Assembly: GCF_024171995.1 (NCBI RefSeq) | Contig: NZ_JAMTCT010000007.1 | Location: 166,455-230,454, forward strand | Reading direction: 5' to 3' | Length of the DNA stretch: 64,000 bases | DNA from: Promicromonospora umidemergens | GTDB lineage: Bacteria > Actinomycetota > Actinomycetes > Actinomycetales > Cellulomonadaceae | Part shown: positions 8,445 to 16,890 of the stretch, piece by piece | Layout of the letters: each line of letters starts with the position of its first letter | How positions within the stretch are numbered: position 1 is the first letter of the stretch | Made by a program: the position numbers and the translations under genes | Notes under the pieces: model-generated | What the model saw: the letters and a program-made list of their open reading frames with translations, nothing else | What the model was told of the DNA's origin: nothing | The model's database searches: none

Positions 8445-9458
8445 CTACCGCTTGCGGCCTGTGGAACCCCGCACGATGAGCTGGGACGGGAGCAGCGCGG
8501 GGCGGAGGGCCCGTGGAGCGTCGGAGGCCAGCTGGCCGAGCAACGTCTTGATCGCGAAGGCGCCGAGGTTGTGCAGCGGGGCCGCGACGGTCGTCAGCGG
8601 CGGCGTACAGAAGTCGGACCCGAAGATGTTGTCGAAGCCGACCACGCTGACGTCCTCGGGGATCCGGGTGCCCATCTCGGTCAGGCCACGCATCATCCCG
8701 ATCGCCATGAGGTCGTTGTAGACGATGACGGCGCTCGTCGGGGTCGCTCCGAACGCGCGGGCGGCCGCGAGGCCACCCGCGACCGTCGGCTGGAACGGCC
8801 CGATCCGGCGCGCACGCAGCTCGAGCTGGTAGGTCGCCTCCCGCAACGATCGCCACCGCATCCCGTCGACCCAGGACGCTTCCGGGCCGGCGACATACGT
8901 GATCGTCGTGTGCCCGAGCTCGACCAGGTGCTCGACCGCCCGGCGCATGCCGCGTTCGTTGTCGGTGACCACGCTGGGGATGTCGGTCATGACGCGGTTG
9001 AGGACCACGGTGGGCCGCTGCTTCGCAGCGACGCGGATGGAGGAGTCCGAGAGCCGCGACGTCGCCAGGACGATGCCCTCCACCAGCGGGATGACCCGGT
9101 CGAGCGCCTCCCGCTCGGTCTCCATCGACTCTTCGACGTCGGCGACGAGCATCGTATACCCGGCCTTACGAGCGACCCGCTCCGCACCGCGGATGATCTG
9201 GAAGAAGAAGGGGTTGGTCACGTCAGCGACGATCAGGGCGAGGAGCGACGTCTTGCCCGTCGGCAGCCCTCTGGCCAGCGGGTTCGTGCGATACCCCAGC
9301 TCGGCGGCGACCTTGCGGATCCGCTCGGCCGTCTCGGCGTTCACCCTGCCGGGCCGGGAGAAGGCCCGGGAGACGGTCGACGGCGCCACACCGCACGCCG
9401 TGGCGACGTCGTAGATCGTCGGACTTGAAGGTCGGCGCGGCCCCTGCGTCGGGTCCAT
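8445..9458 (-). CDS. LacI-family repressor of the hexuronate regulon
   Basis: A 337-residue LacI/GalR protein. The helix-turn-helix and hinge are TIYDVATACGVAPSTVSRAF (about 13-32). The periplasmic-binding-like core follows, with LIVADVTNPFFFQIIRGAER, VGFDNIFGSDFCTPPLTTV and a final VRGSTGRKR. It lies between the TRAP genes and manD, all on the - strand. Five copies of one 14-bp palindrome lie before uxaC, dctP, this gene, manD and the GH3 gene, so it is the obvious DNA-binding partner, with a hexuronate pathway intermediate as probable inducer. Start ATG 9458 was used; GTG 9479 in frame would add seven residues and bring the start closer to operator 3. Confidence 0.88.
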   Translation of the reverse strand: MDPTQGPRRPSSPTIYDVATACGVAPSTVSRAFSRPGRVNAETAERIRKVAAELGYRTNPLARGLPTGKTSLLALIVADVTNPFFFQIIRGAERVARKAGYTMLVADVEESMETEREALDRVIPLVEGIVLATSRLSDSSIRVAAKQRPTVVLNRVMTDIPSVVTDNERGMRRAVEHLVELGHTTITYVAGPEASWVDGMRWRSLREATYQLELRARRIGPFQPTVAGGLAAARAFGATPTSAVIVYNDLMAIGMMRGLTEMGTRIPEDVSVVGFDNIFGSDFCTPPLTTVAAPLHNLGAFAIKTLLGQLASDAPRALRPALLPSQLIVRGSTGRKR

Positions 9459-9489
9459 GAAGGGCACGTTAAGGCTCACCTCGCGAGAA

Positions 9490-9503
9490 GACAACCGCTT
9501 GCC
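9490..9503. promoter_or_regulatory. LacI-type operator 3, upstream of lacI (autoregulation)
   Basis: GACAACCGCTTGCC, 32 bases before the lacI ATG and within the 86-bp gap after manD. It is a near reverse-complement match to operator 1, and suggests autorepression. Confidence 0.7.
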
Positions 9504-9544
9504 GGGAGGAGCGCCCGGTCGCGGCGTCCGGGCGCCCGTAGCGG

Positions 9545-10783
9545 TCACCAGTCGTGGACGGTCCCGTCGGCAAGCCGGTTGTAGGGCAGATAGGCCCGCT
9601 CGTAGGGGTACTTGCCGCCCTCGTCGACGTCGAGCTCGACGCCGAGGCCCGGGGCGTCGCCGGGATGCAGCATCCCCCCGCTGAACGTGAACGACTGCCG
9701 GAACACCTCGTTGGTCCTGGCACCGTGCTGCATGTACTCCTGGATCCCGAAGTTGTGGATCGACAGGCCGAGGTGCATCGCAGCGGCCATGCCGACCGGC
9801 GAGATGTCCGTCGGCCCGTGCATCCCCGACTTGATCTGGTACTGCGCCGCATGGTCCAGCACTTTCCGCAGGTGCGTGATCCCGCCGGTGTGGGTCACCG
9901 CCGAGCGCACGTAGTCGATGAGCTGCTCGCGGATCACCGTCTGGTAGTCCCAGACGGTGTTGAAGATCTCCCCGATCGCCAGCGGCGTCGTGCTGTGCTG
10001 CCGCACCAGGCGCAGCGCCTCCTGGTTCTCCGCCGGGGTGACGTCCTCGAGCCAGAAGAGGTCGTAGGGCTCGAGCGACTTCGCGAGCCGCGCGGCCTGG
10101 ATCGGCGTCATCCGGTGATGGCCGTCGTGCAGCAGGGGCAGCTCGGGCCCGAACTCGTTGCGGACCGCCTCGAAGACCCCCGGCACGTGCCGGAGGTACG
10201 ACCGGGTGTCCCAGTCCTCCTCGGCAGGCCGGGCGCCCCGCTGAGCCGGCTCGTGGTCGTAGCGGACACCGGAGTTCGCCTCGAACGTCGCGTTGGACGC
10301 GATGCCGTAGATGGACTTGAGGCCGGGCACGCCGGTCTGCACGCGGACGGCCCGGTAGCCCAGCTCCAGGTGCTCGCGGATCGAGTCGAAGAGCTCGTCC
10401 AGCGTCTTGCCCGACGCGTGCCCGTACGAGAGCAGCCCGCTGCGGGACGCTCCCCCGAGCAGCTGGTACAGCGGCATCCCCGCCGCCTTGGCCTTGATGT
10501 CCCACAGGGCGACGTCGACCGCGGCGACGGCAGCCATGGTCACGGGCCCCCTGCGCCAGTAGGCGCTGCGGTACAGGAGCTGCCAGGTGTCCTCGATGCG
10601 ATGGGCGTCGCTCCCGATCAGCAACGGAGCCACGTGGTCACGCAGGTAGCTCACGACGGCCAGCTCCCGGCCGTTCAGGGTCGCGTCCCCGAGCCCGGTC
10701 AGCCCGTCGTCCGTCGTCACCTTGAGGGTGACGAAGTTGCGGTCCGGGCTCGTGACGATCACGTCCGCCGCGATGATCTTCAT
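9545..10783 (-). CDS. manD: D-mannonate dehydratase, ManD (RspA) type of the enolase superfamily
   Basis: A 412-residue enzyme that dehydrates D-mannonate to 2-keto-3-deoxy-D-gluconate. It begins [20 protein letters not shown]. Metal ligands of the barrel are visible in [22 protein letters not shown] and [20 protein letters not shown] carries the conserved His. This is the ManD fold, not the unrelated UxuA. Some ManD-like proteins are slow or act on D-gluconate, but the uxaC and fructuronate reductase neighbours support a true pathway enzyme. Start ATG 10783 has CAGGAG seven bases upstream. Operator 4 lies 64 bases before it. Confidence 0.9.
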   Translation of the reverse strand: MKIIAADVIVTSPDRNFVTLKVTTDDGLTGLGDATLNGRELAVVSYLRDHVAPLLIGSDAHRIEDTWQLLYRSAYWRRGPVTMAAVAAVDVALWDIKAKAAGMPLYQLLGGASRSGLLSYGHASGKTLDELFDSIREHLELGYRAVRVQTGVPGLKSIYGIASNATFEANSGVRYDHEPAQRGARPAEEDWDTRSYLRHVPGVFEAVRNEFGPELPLLHDGHHRMTPIQAARLAKSLEPYDLFWLEDVTPAENQEALRLVRQHSTTPLAIGEIFNTVWDYQTVIREQLIDYVRSAVTHTGGITHLRKVLDHAAQYQIKSGMHGPTDISPVGMAAAMHLGLSIHNFGIQEYMQHGARTNEVFRQSFTFSGGMLHPGDAPGLGVELDVDEGGKYPYERAYLPYNRLADGTVHDW

Positions 10784-10846
10784 CTGGTGCTCCTGAGGTT
10801 CGAGGGGTAGGCCTGCGCACCACTTCACCGTGCCCGCGCCCGTCTC

Positions 10847-10860
10847 GACAAGCGGTTGCC
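10847..10860. promoter_or_regulatory. LacI-type operator 4, upstream of manD
   Basis: GACAAGCGGTTGCC in the 161-bp gap between the GH3 stop and the manD start; fits GRCAA-N4-TTGYC. Confidence 0.7.
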
Positions 10861-10887
10861 GTGCGTTGTCCTCGCCGGCACGAGGAA

Positions 10888-10927
10888 CGGCCCGGCCCGT
10901 CCGCGAGGAAGCGGACGAACCGGGCCG
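10888..10927 (-). terminator. Hairpin terminator downstream of the GH3 gene
   Basis: CGGCCCGG pairs with CCGGGCCG and GTCCGC with GCGGAC, separated by a CCC/GAA internal loop and a 6-base GAGGAA apical loop. It starts 18 bases past the GH3 stop codon and separates that gene from the manD promoter region. Confidence 0.65.
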
Positions 10928-10944
10928 GATCAGCCGGAGCTCGG

Positions 10945-13032
10945 CTAGTCCTGGTAGCTCAGACCGAAGTCCAGACCCCACTCGTTGCCTGCCGCGTCCG
11001 AGTACGCGTAGTCGAAGTCCTCGGCGTAGCCGGGGAGGTCCGAGGCGTTCCGGTCGACCGCCTCGACGTCGGCGGGCACGGTGAAGGGCAGCTGGCCCGT
11101 CGGGTCGTACCGGCCCCTGATCACGTCGACGACGGCGTCCGGCGTCGTGTTGAACGTGGCGAGCACGGCGTCGGCACCGGGCTCGATCTCGTCGACCAGC
11201 CACGGGTTGGTGAAGTTGACCCCGAGGATCGTGGTCTCGACCTGCTCCTGCAGCGCGAGGATCCGTTCGTGGTCGATGCCGGTGTCCTGGTCCTTGCGCA
11301 GGACGATCGACGGCGGGTCGCCCGCGGTGTCGTCCTCACCCCAGCTCAGGCTCGGGATGACCCACAGGTAGGCGTGGGTCGCCTCCGCCGGGTCGTCGAC
11401 GATGGTGATCGACGGGTCCGCGAGCCGGATGCTCTCGGCCAGGCCAGCGGTCGCCGCCGCGGACTCCTCCTCGTCCTCCTGGAAGACCTCCAGGTAGAGC
11501 TGCACGTCCTCGGCCTGCGAGTCCGTGACGGGCAGGGTCGGCGTCCCGTCCCGCTCGTCGTTCCGCAGGAGGACCACCGACTTCCGGTGCGCCTCGTCGG
11601 CCTTGGCCTGCGAGGCCGGGTCGTCGCCGGTCTGCTGGGCATGCTCGGGGTCGACGTACGGGTCGTCGAACAGGCCGAGCTCGAACATCTCGGTCAGGGT
11701 GTAGGTGAGGGACTCGTCGAGCCCGTCCTCCGTGACCAGGCCGGCGTCCACCGCCTCGCGCAGCGGCGCCGGGTCGGAGCCACCGGAGAACAGGTTGGTG
11801 CCCGCGTCGATGGCCTTGGCGTACCGCTCGGGCTCGGTGAGGTCCTCGACGCCCCAGATGCGGTCGGAGATGATGCCGGTGTCCGAGTTGACGTACCCCT
11901 CGAAGCCCAGCTCGTCGCGCAGCAGGCCCTGCAGCATGGGCTCGTTGTAGGCGAACGCGACCTCCTCGAACTGCTGGTCCGCCGAGTACCACAGGTGCTC
12001 GGGCAGCTGGTCGGCGCTGGGCTCGTTCACCGGCTTGGCGTAGTACGGCATGATCGAGGACGTACCGGCCTCGACCGCCGCCTCGAACGGGGGCAGGTGA
12101 TAGTCGTAGAGGCTCCCCTCGGTGGGGTACTCGTTGGTCGAGCCCCACTCGTGGTGCGGGTCGGTGCCCTCGACCCGCGGGCCGCCGCCCGCGAAGTGCT
12201 TGGTCGTCTGCGCGACCGACGACTCGCTGAGCTCCTCGCCCTGGAACCCGGTGATGATCGCGGAGATGTAGTCGGAGACGACCTCCGGGTCCTCGCCGAA
12301 GGTGCCGTCGGTACGGGTCCAGCGCGGTTCCGTGAGCAGGTCCGCCATGTACCCGTAGAGCTTGTGCATCCCGGCGGCCCGCCACTCGTTCGCGGCCGTC
12401 TCGGCGAAGTCCTCGACCATCTCCGGGTCGCGTGCCGCGGCGAGCCCCAGCTCGTTGGGCCAGGTGGACAGCTGGCCGCCCGCCTCCGCGTGCCCGAACG
12501 TGCGGTTGAGGTTGACGTGGTTGCGCGGGTTCGAGGTCATCACGACGGGGATGCCGAGGCGGGACGCCTCACCGAGCTCCTGGAACTCGTTGTTCCGGGT
12601 CGCGAGATCGCCAGGCTCCGGGTCGTCGCGCACGATGAAGTGCCGCTGGCCGCCGTCGGTGACCTCCGCCTTGCTCCGGTCCGCGTTGAACGTCGAGATG
12701 AGCATCATCGCCGTCTTCTCGTCGACGTTCATGCGGGCGAGCAGGTCCTCCACGCGCTGGGCGGTGGGCCTGCGCCAGTCCTCGTAGACGTCGATCTTTC
12801 CGTTCGCGTTGAGATCGCGGAACTCGAGCTTTCCCCGCTCGAGGATCGGCTTGAGCCGACCTTCGACCTCGGTATGGCCCTGCGCCCCTGCGGCGGCGTG
12901 TGCTGATCGTCCGTCGCCCGCACCGTCGGGCGGTGCGGCGAAAGCCCCGGCGGCGACAGCGAACGTGAGGGGTACTGCGACGGCTGCCGTTGCGACAGCC
13001 TTCCGACACGAAGTCGTGCGGCGCTTGCTCAT
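10945..13032 (-). CDS. Secreted glycoside hydrolase family 3 protein
   Basis: A 695-residue GH3 glycosidase (beta-glucosidase/xylosidase type). Residues 1-40 are an export signal: basic [11 protein letters not shown], hydrophobic core, then [10 protein letters not shown] as cleavage region. Next is [16 protein letters not shown], an EF-hand-like Ca loop. The TIM barrel carries [17 protein letters not shown] and GYVNSDTGI, whose Asp is the usual GH3 nucleophile. The C-terminal alpha/beta domain includes [10 protein letters not shown] and [10 protein letters not shown]. There is no fibronectin-like third domain after the final [23 protein letters not shown] 13032 has AAGGAGG eight bases upstream. 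Operator 5 suggests it releases sugars that feed the hexuronate pathway; the glycan is unknown. Confidence 0.88.
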   Translation of the reverse strand: MSKRRTTSCRKAVATAAVAVPLTFAVAAGAFAAPPDGAGDGRSAHAAAGAQGHTEVEGRLKPILERGKLEFRDLNANGKIDVYEDWRRPTAQRVEDLLARMNVDEKTAMMLISTFNADRSKAEVTDGGQRHFIVRDDPEPGDLATRNNEFQELGEASRLGIPVVMTSNPRNHVNLNRTFGHAEAGGQLSTWPNELGLAAARDPEMVEDFAETAANEWRAAGMHKLYGYMADLLTEPRWTRTDGTFGEDPEVVSDYISAIITGFQGEELSESSVAQTTKHFAGGGPRVEGTDPHHEWGSTNEYPTEGSLYDYHLPPFEAAVEAGTSSIMPYYAKPVNEPSADQLPEHLWYSADQQFEEVAFAYNEPMLQGLLRDELGFEGYVNSDTGIISDRIWGVEDLTEPERYAKAIDAGTNLFSGGSDPAPLREAVDAGLVTEDGLDESLTYTLTEMFELGLFDDPYVDPEHAQQTGDDPASQAKADEAHRKSVVLLRNDERDGTPTLPVTDSQAEDVQLYLEVFQEDEEESAAATAGLAESIRLADPSITIVDDPAEATHAYLWVIPSLSWGEDDTAGDPPSIVLRKDQDTGIDHERILALQEQVETTILGVNFTNPWLVDEIEPGADAVLATFNTTPDAVVDVIRGRYDPTGQLPFTVPADVEAVDRNASDLPGYAEDFDYAYSDAAGNEWGLDFGLSYQD

Positions 13033-13180
13033 GCGATGGTCCTCCTTGAACATCTGCACATGGGTGGTCGCTGGACGGATCGCACACCATCGCTGCCAGG
13101 CCTTCGTTCACCATGCTGCGTTCAGGGCCCGGCTGGTTCCGCCCCGCGTTCGATCACCCTGCGGTGCGGCGACCAGGTGC

Positions 13181-13194
13181 GGCAATCAGTTGCC
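13181..13194. promoter_or_regulatory. LacI-type operator 5, upstream of the GH3 gene
   Basis: GGCAATCAGTTGCC, 149 bases before the GH3 ATG; a half-site (AGTTGTC) follows at 13198. It is the most distant of the five copies. Confidence 0.65.
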
Positions 13195-13215
13195 CTCAGT
13201 TGTCCGGCGCACCGG

Positions 13216-13992
13216 TCACCAGCTGAACGACCGGACCGCCGCCGCCACCGCCGAGGGCCGGTCCCGGTGCACCGCGTGCCCGGCGCCCACCACGACGCGC
13301 ACCCGCACGCTCGGGTTGCGGATCATGAGCTCGACGCCCGTACGGGGCCGGAACAGCGCACCGTGGGCGGGGTCGGCACCCAGCACGAGCGTCGGCACCA
13401 CGAGCCGGGTCATGACGTCGGTGTGCCGCCAGGGCGCGTTGTCCCGCAGGGTGCGGTCCACCGCGCCGGCGTCCGCTGCCTGCGCCGCGGCGGCGACCGC
13501 CGCGACGTCACGCCGGTCCCATGCCACGTGCGCCGCCCGCACGGCCTGGGCCGACGGCGGGTGGGTGGCGTCGGCGACCTCCTGGACCACCCGGCTCTCG
13601 AACCGGTCGTCCGGGATGTCGAGCACCGGGTCGAGCAGCACGAGGCGGCGGGTGAACCGGCGGTCGGCGTCGGTGGCCAGCGCGCCGAGCAGGCCGCCGA
13701 GGCTGTGTCCCACCACGAGATCCCAGCCGGTGCCCAGCGCCCGCACGTCGGCGACGTGGTCGGCGAGCAGGTAGGAGTCGGCGCGGGGGCTCGTCCCGTG
13801 GCCGCGCAGGTCTGGGGCGACCACCTCGTAGCCGTCCTCGGCGAGGGTCTCGGCGAGCTGCCACCAGGTCGCGCCCGCCGACACGATGCCGTGCAGCAGC
13901 AGCGCCCGGCCGGGTCCGGCACCCCAGCGGGTCGTGGCGAGCGCGACGGAAGCGGGCGGCTCGGCTGCGCCGTCGGGAACCTCGTGCCACAT
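13216..13992 (-). CDS. Alpha/beta hydrolase
   Basis: A roughly 258-residue serine hydrolase. The oxyanion strand is ALLLHGIVSAG, APDLRGHG follows, the nucleophile elbow is VVGHSLGG, an acid is likely in VLGADPAHG and the catalytic His in GAGHAVHRDRP near the end. It is cytoplasmic, with no signal. Substrate unknown; esterase, lactonase and haloperoxidase-like enzymes share this layout. The start is uncertain: in-frame ATG 13992, ATG 13998 and GTG 14004 lie within or next to a tandem ATGGTG repeat and none has a normal ribosome site. It ends 22 bases from operator 5, upstream of and co-directional with the GH3 gene. Confidence 0.78.
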   Translation of the reverse strand: MWHEVPDGAAEPPASVALATTRWGAGPGRALLLHGIVSAGATWWQLAETLAEDGYEVVAPDLRGHGTSPRADSYLLADHVADVRALGTGWDLVVGHSLGGLLGALATDADRRFTRRLVLLDPVLDIPDDRFESRVVQEVADATHPPSAQAVRAAHVAWDRRDVAAVAAAAQAADAGAVDRTLRDNAPWRHTDVMTRLVVPTLVLGADPAHGALFRPRTGVELMIRNPSVRVRVVVGAGHAVHRDRPSAVAAAVRSFSW

Positions 13993-14006
13993 CACCATGA
14001 CCACAT

Positions 14007-14030
14007 CACCATCACCATCACCATCACCAT
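14007..14030. repeat. Hexanucleotide tandem repeat (CACCAT)4 at the hydrolase start
   Basis: Four perfect CACCAT units (ATGGTG on the coding strand) with degenerate units continuing down to 13990. Each unit supplies an ATG and a GTG in the same frame, so copy-number change would add or remove Met-Val pairs without shifting frame. Confidence 0.85.
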
Positions 14031-14098
14031 GAACAGAGGGTAACGATCAGGTGTATACCGGTCTGAAACATTTGAACATCTCGGGGCGTTCCGCCGGC

Positions 14099-14731
14099 TC
14101 ACCTCAGCGTGGCCGGGTCCGCACCGTGCGCCACCAGGAGGGCCCGGACCGCCTCTTCGGCGCGTCGGTACACGGCGTCGTCGCCGAACAGGAGCGAGCG
14201 GTCGTTGGCAGCGTTCAGCAGTGCGTTGATCTCGAACTCCACCTGGTCGGGGTCGGTTCCCCGGTCCAGCTCGCCGGCGTCGGCCGCCGTCCGCACCTGG
14301 TGACCGACGTACGACTCCCAGGACCGTTGCGCTTCGACGACGGCGTCCCGAACGGCGCCCTCGCGCATGTCGAACTCCACCTCGACGGTGCGGAAGAAGC
14401 AGCCGCCGCGGAACACCCGCGAGCGCGAGTACTCGATCCAGGCCAGCACCAGCGCCCACAGCCGCGGCAGGCCCCGCGACGCAGGCCGCGCCGGGACGAT
14501 CACGTGGTCGGTGTAGATCTCCATGGCCCGCTCCAGCGCGGCCAGCTGGAGTCCCTCCTTGGACCCGAACAGCCCGGCGATCGCGCTCTTGTTCACGGGC
14601 GCCGAGGTCGCGAGCGCACCGAAGGACAGCGCGTCGAGCCCGCGCACGGACGCCTCCTGCACCGCGCTGTCGAGCACCGCGCGCCGCGTGCGGTCACCGC
14701 GTGCGCGGCGCAGGTCCGTCGAGTCGTCCAC
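14099..14731 (-). CDS. TetR-family transcriptional regulator
   Basis: About 210 residues. The helix-turn-helix region spans RRAVLDSAVQEASVRGLDAL, SFGALATSAPVNKSAIAGLF and GSKEGLQ, the typical TetR N-terminal domain; the C-terminal effector domain (REGAVRDAVVEAQRSWE, GTDPDQVEFEINALLNA) resembles TetR_C_13/LmrA-like members that control hydrolases or efflux. I use GTG 14731 (MDDSTDLRRARG); ATG 14758 would put the start codon inside the operator dyad. It is divergent from the alpha/beta hydrolase at 14812, which it most likely represses along with itself. The effector is unknown. Confidence 0.82.
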   Translation of the reverse strand: MDDSTDLRRARGDRTRRAVLDSAVQEASVRGLDALSFGALATSAPVNKSAIAGLFGSKEGLQLAALERAMEIYTDHVIVPARPASRGLPRLWALVLAWIEYSRSRVFRGGCFFRTVEVEFDMREGAVRDAVVEAQRSWESYVGHQVRTAADAGELDRGTDPDQVEFEINALLNAANDRSLLFGDDAVYRRAEEAVRALLVAHGADPATLR

Positions 14732-14740
14732 AAAGAGAGT

Positions 14741-14782
14741 GTACGACCGTTCACACATCCGGTAGTGTGCGAACGATCGTAC
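14741..14782. promoter_or_regulatory. 42-bp dyad, probable TetR operator in the divergent promoter
   Basis: Arms GTACGACCGTTCACACA (14741-14757) and TGTGCGAACGATCGTAC (14766-14782) are inverted repeats with 15 of 17 matches around an 8-bp centre. The right arm also contains the self-complementary ACGATCGT. Size and position suit two TetR dimers between the regulator and the hydrolase. Confidence 0.75.
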
Positions 14783-14811
14783 AGATTGTTTACGCACCCA
14801 CCGGAGGTCCC

Positions 14812-15720
14812 GTGCCCCAGACACAGCGCGCTACTCGCGCCACCTTCCGCACCCTCGGCCGCGCCGCTCCCCCGGTCGCCCTGGCCCTCGGCTCGGCCGC
14901 CTTCTGGCGGGTCGGTGCGCCGGCGCCGGTCCGGCTCGCCGACCGGGCTGTCCACGACTCCGCACGGCGCGCCACGCTCGCCCACCGCCCCACGTTCCGC
15001 CACGGCCGGGGCCCGCGCGCCGGCGCAGCGGGGACCGTCTCGGTCGCCACGTACACCTGGGGCGATCCCGGCGCCCCCGCCGTCCTGCTGGTCCACGGCT
15101 GGCGCTCCCGCGCGTCGACGTTCGGACGGATCGTCGAGGACCTCACCGGCGCAGGGCTCAGGGTCGTCGCCTACGACGCGCCCGGCCACGGCGCCTCCGG
15201 CGGGCGTCGGCGCACCGGGCTGGACGACCTCGCCGTCATCCGTCGGCTGTCCGACGCCGAGGACGCGCCGTGGGCCGCGGTGATCGGGCACTCGCTCGGG
15301 GTCCTGGCAGCGGGGACCGCCCTGCACGAGGGCATCGAGGCCGAGCGGTTCACCGCGATCTCCGGCCTCACGTCGGTCCGGGTCACCACCGACGGGTTCG
15401 TCCGTGCGGCGGGAATCCCCTGGGCGCTGCGGGACCGCTTCGCGACAGCCGCCCAGCGATACGGCCTGCCCGACCACCCGGACGTGTACGAACGCTTCGA
15501 CCTGCTGACGCGCACCGTCCCGACGTCGGTCCCCGCCCTCTGGGTGCACGACGCCGGGGACCGCATGAACCCCCACCGCCTGTCCGAACAGCTCCACGAG
15601 GCCCACGCGGCGTCGAGCGAGCTGTTCACCACCACCGGGCTGGGGCACAACAAGATCCTCGGCGACCCCGCGGTCCGGTCCAGGATCCTGGACCACCTGG
15701 CGGCTCCGGCGTCCGCCTAG
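14812..15720 (+). CDS. Alpha/beta hydrolase with N-terminal hydrophobic segment
   Basis: A 302-residue serine hydrolase. An N-terminal stretch (APPVALALGSAAFWRVG, about 19-35) may anchor it in the membrane. VLLVHGWRSRASTF is the oxyanion strand, YDAPGHGASGG the loop after strand 4, VIGHSLG the nucleophile elbow, LWVHDAGDRMNP holds the acid, and TTTGLGHNKIL the His. The GTG start has GGAGG five bases upstream. It is divergent from the TetR gene across the 42-bp dyad and so probably inducible. Natural substrate unknown; such TetR/hydrolase pairs often deal with esters or lipophilic compounds. Confidence 0.82.
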   Translation: MPQTQRATRATFRTLGRAAPPVALALGSAAFWRVGAPAPVRLADRAVHDSARRATLAHRPTFRHGRGPRAGAAGTVSVATYTWGDPGAPAVLLVHGWRSRASTFGRIVEDLTGAGLRVVAYDAPGHGASGGRRRTGLDDLAVIRRLSDAEDAPWAAVIGHSLGVLAAGTALHEGIEAERFTAISGLTSVRVTTDGFVRAAGIPWALRDRFATAAQRYGLPDHPDVYERFDLLTRTVPTSVPALWVHDAGDRMNPHRLSEQLHEAHAASSELFTTTGLGHNKILGDPAVRSRILDHLAAPASA

Positions 15721-15797
15721 CCCTGATGCGGGCCGCACGCATCACCAGCCGGATGCATGGATCCTTCCCTGACCTGCAAAAGCATCCTATTCTTGCG

Positions 15798-15834
15798 TCC
15801 GGTTCGGTCCTGTCCGGTCCGGTCCGGATCCGGT
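15798..15834. repeat. TCCGGT short tandem repeat before the membrane-protein gene
   Basis: Several direct copies of TCCGGT, best between 15813 and 15834, ending 18 bases before the ATG at 15853. No function is evident. Confidence 0.6.
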
Positions 15835-15852
15835 CCCGCGAAGGGGAAGACG

Positions 15853-16464
15853 ATGGAGTACGCGAGCGACCACGCCCTGGCGGCGACGGCGGTCGGGATC
15901 CTGGCCATCCTGTGGTTCGCCTGGACGGTCCGGCACTCCGGCCCCTTGGCCCGGCTCGTCCCCCACCTCGGCATCGTGCTCGCGGCTGCCGTCGTGGTCC
16001 TCGGCATCGTGGCCGCCGTGCGCGCCTGGCCCGACGGCACCGTGGTGACCGGCCCGGTGGTGAGCATCTACGTCGCCGCGCTCCTTGCCCATGGCGCCCT
16101 GACGCGCTGGTGCACGGGGCTCCTCGCGAGCAGGTACCGCAGGGCGGTCGCGGCAGCCAAGGACGACGCCAAGGCCGGCGTCACCACCGGCAAGCCGCGG
16201 CTCCACCTGATCCCGACGGTCGTCGCCGTGTCGACGGCGATCCAGGTGGCGATCATCGCCAACACCCTCGACGTGGCCGGCCTCTACCTCGGCGCGGCCG
16301 CCGGGCTCCTCGCCGCCGTGCTGGCCTGGCCGCTCGGCTGGGTGCTCCGCCAGACGACCCGCCCGCGGGGCCATCGCTCGACGGCGGCGCTCGCCCACCC
16401 CCTGACCGGCCTGCTCACGGGAGCGGTCCTGCTCGGCACCGCGGCCTGGGTGCTCCTGCCGTAG
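15853..16464 (+). CDS. Integral membrane protein of unknown function
   Basis: A 203-residue protein I do not recognise. About five membrane segments are visible: residues 8-25 (LAATAVGILAILWFAW), 37-58, 67-82, 117-150 (two close helices with LYLGAAAGLLAAVLAWPLGW) and the C-terminal GLLTGAVLLGTAAWVLLP. Charged loops lie near ASRYRRAVAAAKDDAKAG. AGGGGAAG lies just before the ATG at 15853. It is followed 29 bases after its stop by a strong hairpin, so it ends a transcript that may begin in the TCCGGT-repeat region. Confidence 0.7.
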   Translation: MEYASDHALAATAVGILAILWFAWTVRHSGPLARLVPHLGIVLAAAVVVLGIVAAVRAWPDGTVVTGPVVSIYVAALLAHGALTRWCTGLLASRYRRAVAAAKDDAKAGVTTGKPRLHLIPTVVAVSTAIQVAIIANTLDVAGLYLGAAAGLLAAVLAWPLGWVLRQTTRPRGHRSTAALAHPLTGLLTGAVLLGTAAWVLLP

Positions 16465-16493
16465 CCCTGGCCCCGTCGCCCTGCACGCCCAAG

Positions 16494-16527
16494 GCGCCCC
16501 GTCCCGCACTCGTGCGGGACGGGGCGC
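16494..16527 (+). terminator. Hairpin terminator after the membrane-protein gene
   Basis: Perfect 16-bp stem GCGCCCCGTCCCGCAC / GTGCGGGACGGGGCGC with a 2-base TC gap, followed by ATCTTT. Confidence 0.85.
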
Positions 16528-16579
16528 ATCTTTACGTGGAGGGATAGAGGAAGTATGACGTTGTTCCTTCAACTTTTGC

Positions 16580-16608
16580 TTGACACTCGACAGAAGTCGC
16601 CATAGGTT
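16580..16608 (+). promoter_or_regulatory. Probable vegetative promoter for the small-laccase operon
   Basis: TTGACA at 16580-16585, a 17-base spacer and TAGGTT at 16603-16608, a good sigma-A promoter in an unusually AT-rich stretch right after the terminator. About 280 bases separate it from the laccase ATG, leaving room for a leader that includes a 24-codon ORF. Confidence 0.6.
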
Positions 16609-16742
16609 CACAAAGCCACCTTGTGGTGCACAACACGCATGCGAGCCATCTAAGGTCTTCCCGACAAGACGGCCGCATGAGTCATGAGGGCGTGTCCGCC
16701 GCCGTTGACGGTCACGAGCCGACGTCCTTGGAGGGAACGACG

Positions 16743-16817
16743 ATGTGGTCCACCTTCGTGACTATTGTGACACCGCTGTCACCCGCGGCGTCGCCACAAC
16801 CGGCCTCACGCGCCTGA
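16743..16817 (+). CDS. Possible 24-residue leader/small protein upstream of the laccase
   Basis: ATG 16743 is preceded by GGAGGGAACGACG, a strong ribosome site at normal distance, and opens a 24-codon frame ([14 protein letters not shown] then a Pro/Ser/Ala tail) ending TGA 16817. It lies in the laccase leader, 73 bases before the laccase start. It could be a translated upstream ORF acting on laccase expression or a small hydrophobic peptide. No homologue is known to me. Confidence 0.4.
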   Translation: MWSTFVTIVTPLSPAASPQPASRA

Positions 16818-16890
16818 TCCCCCAGTCCCTCCTGATCCCTGCCTCGCCGGGACGGCCGCAGGCCTGCCCGACGGTGTCGAACGGAGACGC

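Noticed and set aside
13990..14030. A run of CACCAT codons that reads as poly-His on the + strand, suggesting a cloning tag
   Set aside because: It is an imperfect natural hexanucleotide repeat in a non-coding + frame, with no vector sequence around it.
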